Assembly (NCBI RefSeq): GCF_000785785.1
Contig: NZ_JRQN01000006.1
Span: 1 to 64,000, forward strand
Source of the DNA: Streptococcus uberis
GTDB taxonomy: Bacteria > Bacillota > Bacilli > Lactobacillales > Streptococcaceae
Direction of reading: 5' to 3'
DNA length: 64,000 bases
Below, piece by piece: positions 63,013-64,000 of the stretch. Under the pieces are notes generated by a model. It had not been told where the DNA came from. It saw only the letters and a program-made list of their open reading frames with translations, and did not search any database. Made by a program: the position numbers and the translations under genes. How positions within the stretch are numbered: the stretch's first letter is position 1; each line of letters opens with the position of its first letter.

Positions 63013-63020
63013 CCCTTTCA
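63007..63020. promoter_or_regulatory. cre-like site overlapping the lacT -35 box
   Basis: On the minus strand TGAAAGGGTTTACA departs from the CcpA consensus at one central position (G in place of C). It overlaps the -35 region, where CcpA would repress. Confidence 0.55.
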
Positions 63021-63028
63021 AACTTTTT

Positions 63029-63937
63029 TTACAAAATAGTTATTTCATATGAATAACTTGCGACTTTACGATTTTGTATGTAGGGCTCTAAGAATTGCAT
63101 GTTTTGTTTTTCTTCAAAATAATCACTCTCCGTTTCTGATGTTGACATGCCACACCATGGTTCAAGAGCAATAAAGGGGCCTTTATTAGCAGTCGACCAA
63201 AGAATCAGATTTGGAAAATCAAGGAGATTAAGTGATAATCCTTTTTGGTGATTTTTTGATTTCAAACTTACAGTTTTTGATGCCAATTGATCAAGTACGA
63301 TGGTATCATCTTTAAATAGGGAATAATCTAGGTTTAGTTTATTATCCCCAGCTAAAAATGGTTGTCTATCTGCACTATCGACGAGACCTGTCTCTGCAAT
63401 AACTGTTGCACTGGTGCAGTTTTCTCGTTCAGAAAACTCTAGGTAATAATCCTCATAGTGTTCATTATCAACTAATGGACAATTAAAGGCTGGATGAGCA
63501 CCAATTGTAAAAGGCATATCATATACTGTCTCTAAATTTTTAAGCTGATAAGCTACAGTGATCGTTTTTTCAATTAATGTATATACCGTTGATAATTCAA
63601 AATGATAAGGATAATTATGATACATGTCGTCTGTACTAACTAAAGTAAAAGCAACTTGATTATCAGATAGTTTTTCACCAATAAAAGGTAATTTTCGAAC
63701 TAAACCATGTCTAGGCATTTCACCTTCTTTCAAAGAAGCAGCATTTGCACCATACAGCGTTTTATTGTGACGGAGACTCCCACAAATAGGAAAGAGTACT
63801 GGAGCCTGACCATTCCAGTATTTCGCATCCCCTTGCCACAAGTATTCAAGACCATCTTTATCCTTTATCGAACTTAATTCGCCACCTATTTCTTTAAATG
63901 ACAGCCTCAAGTCATCGTTTTTGAGTTCTAATGCCAT
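63029..63937 (-). CDS. lacX: LacX, aldose 1-epimerase-like protein
   Basis: 302 residues of the galactose mutarotase-like beta-sandwich family. Segments such as QAPVLFPICGSLRHNKT, TIGAHPAFNCPL and the acidic C-terminal region are typical of lactococcal and streptococcal LacX. It probably interconverts anomers of a sugar or sugar phosphate in the lactose pathway. The catalytic histidine is likely in the TIGAHPAF motif. It lies between lacD and the lacT promoter, so it belongs to the lacABCD transcript. Confidence 0.88.
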   Translation of the reverse strand: MALELKNDDLRLSFKEIGGELSSIKDKDGLEYLWQGDAKYWNGQAPVLFPICGSLRHNKTLYGANAASLKEGEMPRHGLVRKLPFIGEKLSDNQVAFTLVSTDDMYHNYPYHFELSTVYTLIEKTITVAYQLKNLETVYDMPFTIGAHPAFNCPLVDNEHYEDYYLEFSERENCTSATVIAETGLVDSADRQPFLAGDNKLNLDYSLFKDDTIVLDQLASKTVSLKSKNHQKGLSLNLLDFPNLILWSTANKGPFIALEPWCGMSTSETESDYFEEKQNMQFLEPYIQNRKVASYSYEITIL

Positions 63938-63948
63938 CTGTATCCCTT

Positions 63949-64000
63949 TTATACTTTCTCAGCCCACGAACTTGCTGTTTTTTCAAGGACTTTGTTGAGC
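63949..64000 (-). CDS. lacD: Tagatose 1,6-diphosphate aldolase, C-terminal end only
   Basis: The minus strand reads LNKVLEKTASSWAEKV and a stop, which matches the end of LacD. The rest lies beyond the window edge. Its stop is 11 bases ahead of the lacX start. The call rests on 16 residues plus gene order. Confidence 0.65.
   Translation of the reverse strand, partial: LNKVLEKTASSWAEKV

Overview
The window is chromosomal DNA of a low-GC Gram-positive coccus, almost certainly a Streptococcus and probably of the pyogenic group (S. uberis / S. pyogenes relatives). This rests on streptococcal gene neighbourhoods (gpsB - rnpB - methyltransferase - mapZ; rsmH - ftsL - pbp2X - mraY; glpK - glpO - glpF), a type B RNase P RNA on the minus strand, a streptococcal LuxS, an Mga-type regulator and a lac-PTS operon. 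The species cannot be fixed from the sequence alone. Most genes lie on the minus strand. The exceptions are the ketone-body block with luxS, the recU-pbp1A pair, one small membrane protein and a TetR regulator.

Layout. 1-850: decayed end of an IS1182-like element. 0.9-7.3 kb: RNase Y, then a LysR regulator divergent from a short-chain-acid/ketone-body cassette (CoA-transferase AtoD/AtoA, 3-hydroxybutyrate dehydrogenase, GntP-type permease). 7.4-8.6 kb: luxS and a degenerate region with inverted repeats and a nonsense-mutated small gene. 8.6-12.7 kb: division cluster mapZ, methyltransferase, rnpB, gpsB and a YpsA-like gene. 12.8-15.6 kb: recU and pbp1A. 15.6-24.8 kb: pepC, nadE-pncB, amino-acid permease, trxB and a polar amino-acid ABC transporter. 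24.9-30.9 kb: DEAD-box helicase and a dcw segment. 31-38.7 kb: proBA, an Ecs-type ABC transporter, a bacteriocin-immunity-like gene, transketolase and transaldolase. 38.8-45.8 kb: glycerol operon glpK-glpO-glpF followed by an FAD oxidoreductase and an Mga-like regulator. 45.9-50.5 kb: PepSY lipoprotein, DUF896, glyQS behind a T-box. 50.7-58.4 kb: aldo/keto reductase, hydrolase plus orphan EIIC, nagA, membrane protein, DegV, TetR, HAD phosphatase. 58.5-64 kb: lacG-lacE-lacF-lacT, lacX and the end of lacD.

Two themes stand out. First, carbon regulation can be read directly from the DNA: CcpA (cre-like) sites near the ato, glp and lac promoters, a NagR-type palindrome at nagA, and a complete antiterminator/terminator leader ahead of lacT. 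Second, at least ten genes, several of them essential or core (glyS, tkt, tal, pbp1A, proB), are broken by what looks each time like one missing base, nearly always one that would lengthen a short homopolymer. The simplest reading is systematic base-calling deletions, so these should be treated as intact genes with sequence errors until resequenced. The IS remnant and the nonsense-mutated gene after luxS are more likely real decay. I did not find an unmistakably new system. The best leads are an oxidoreductase lacking the usual redox cysteine in the glycerol operon, a glpF with an apparent ATA start, and a lone EIIC coupled to a secreted or membrane-anchored hydrolase.
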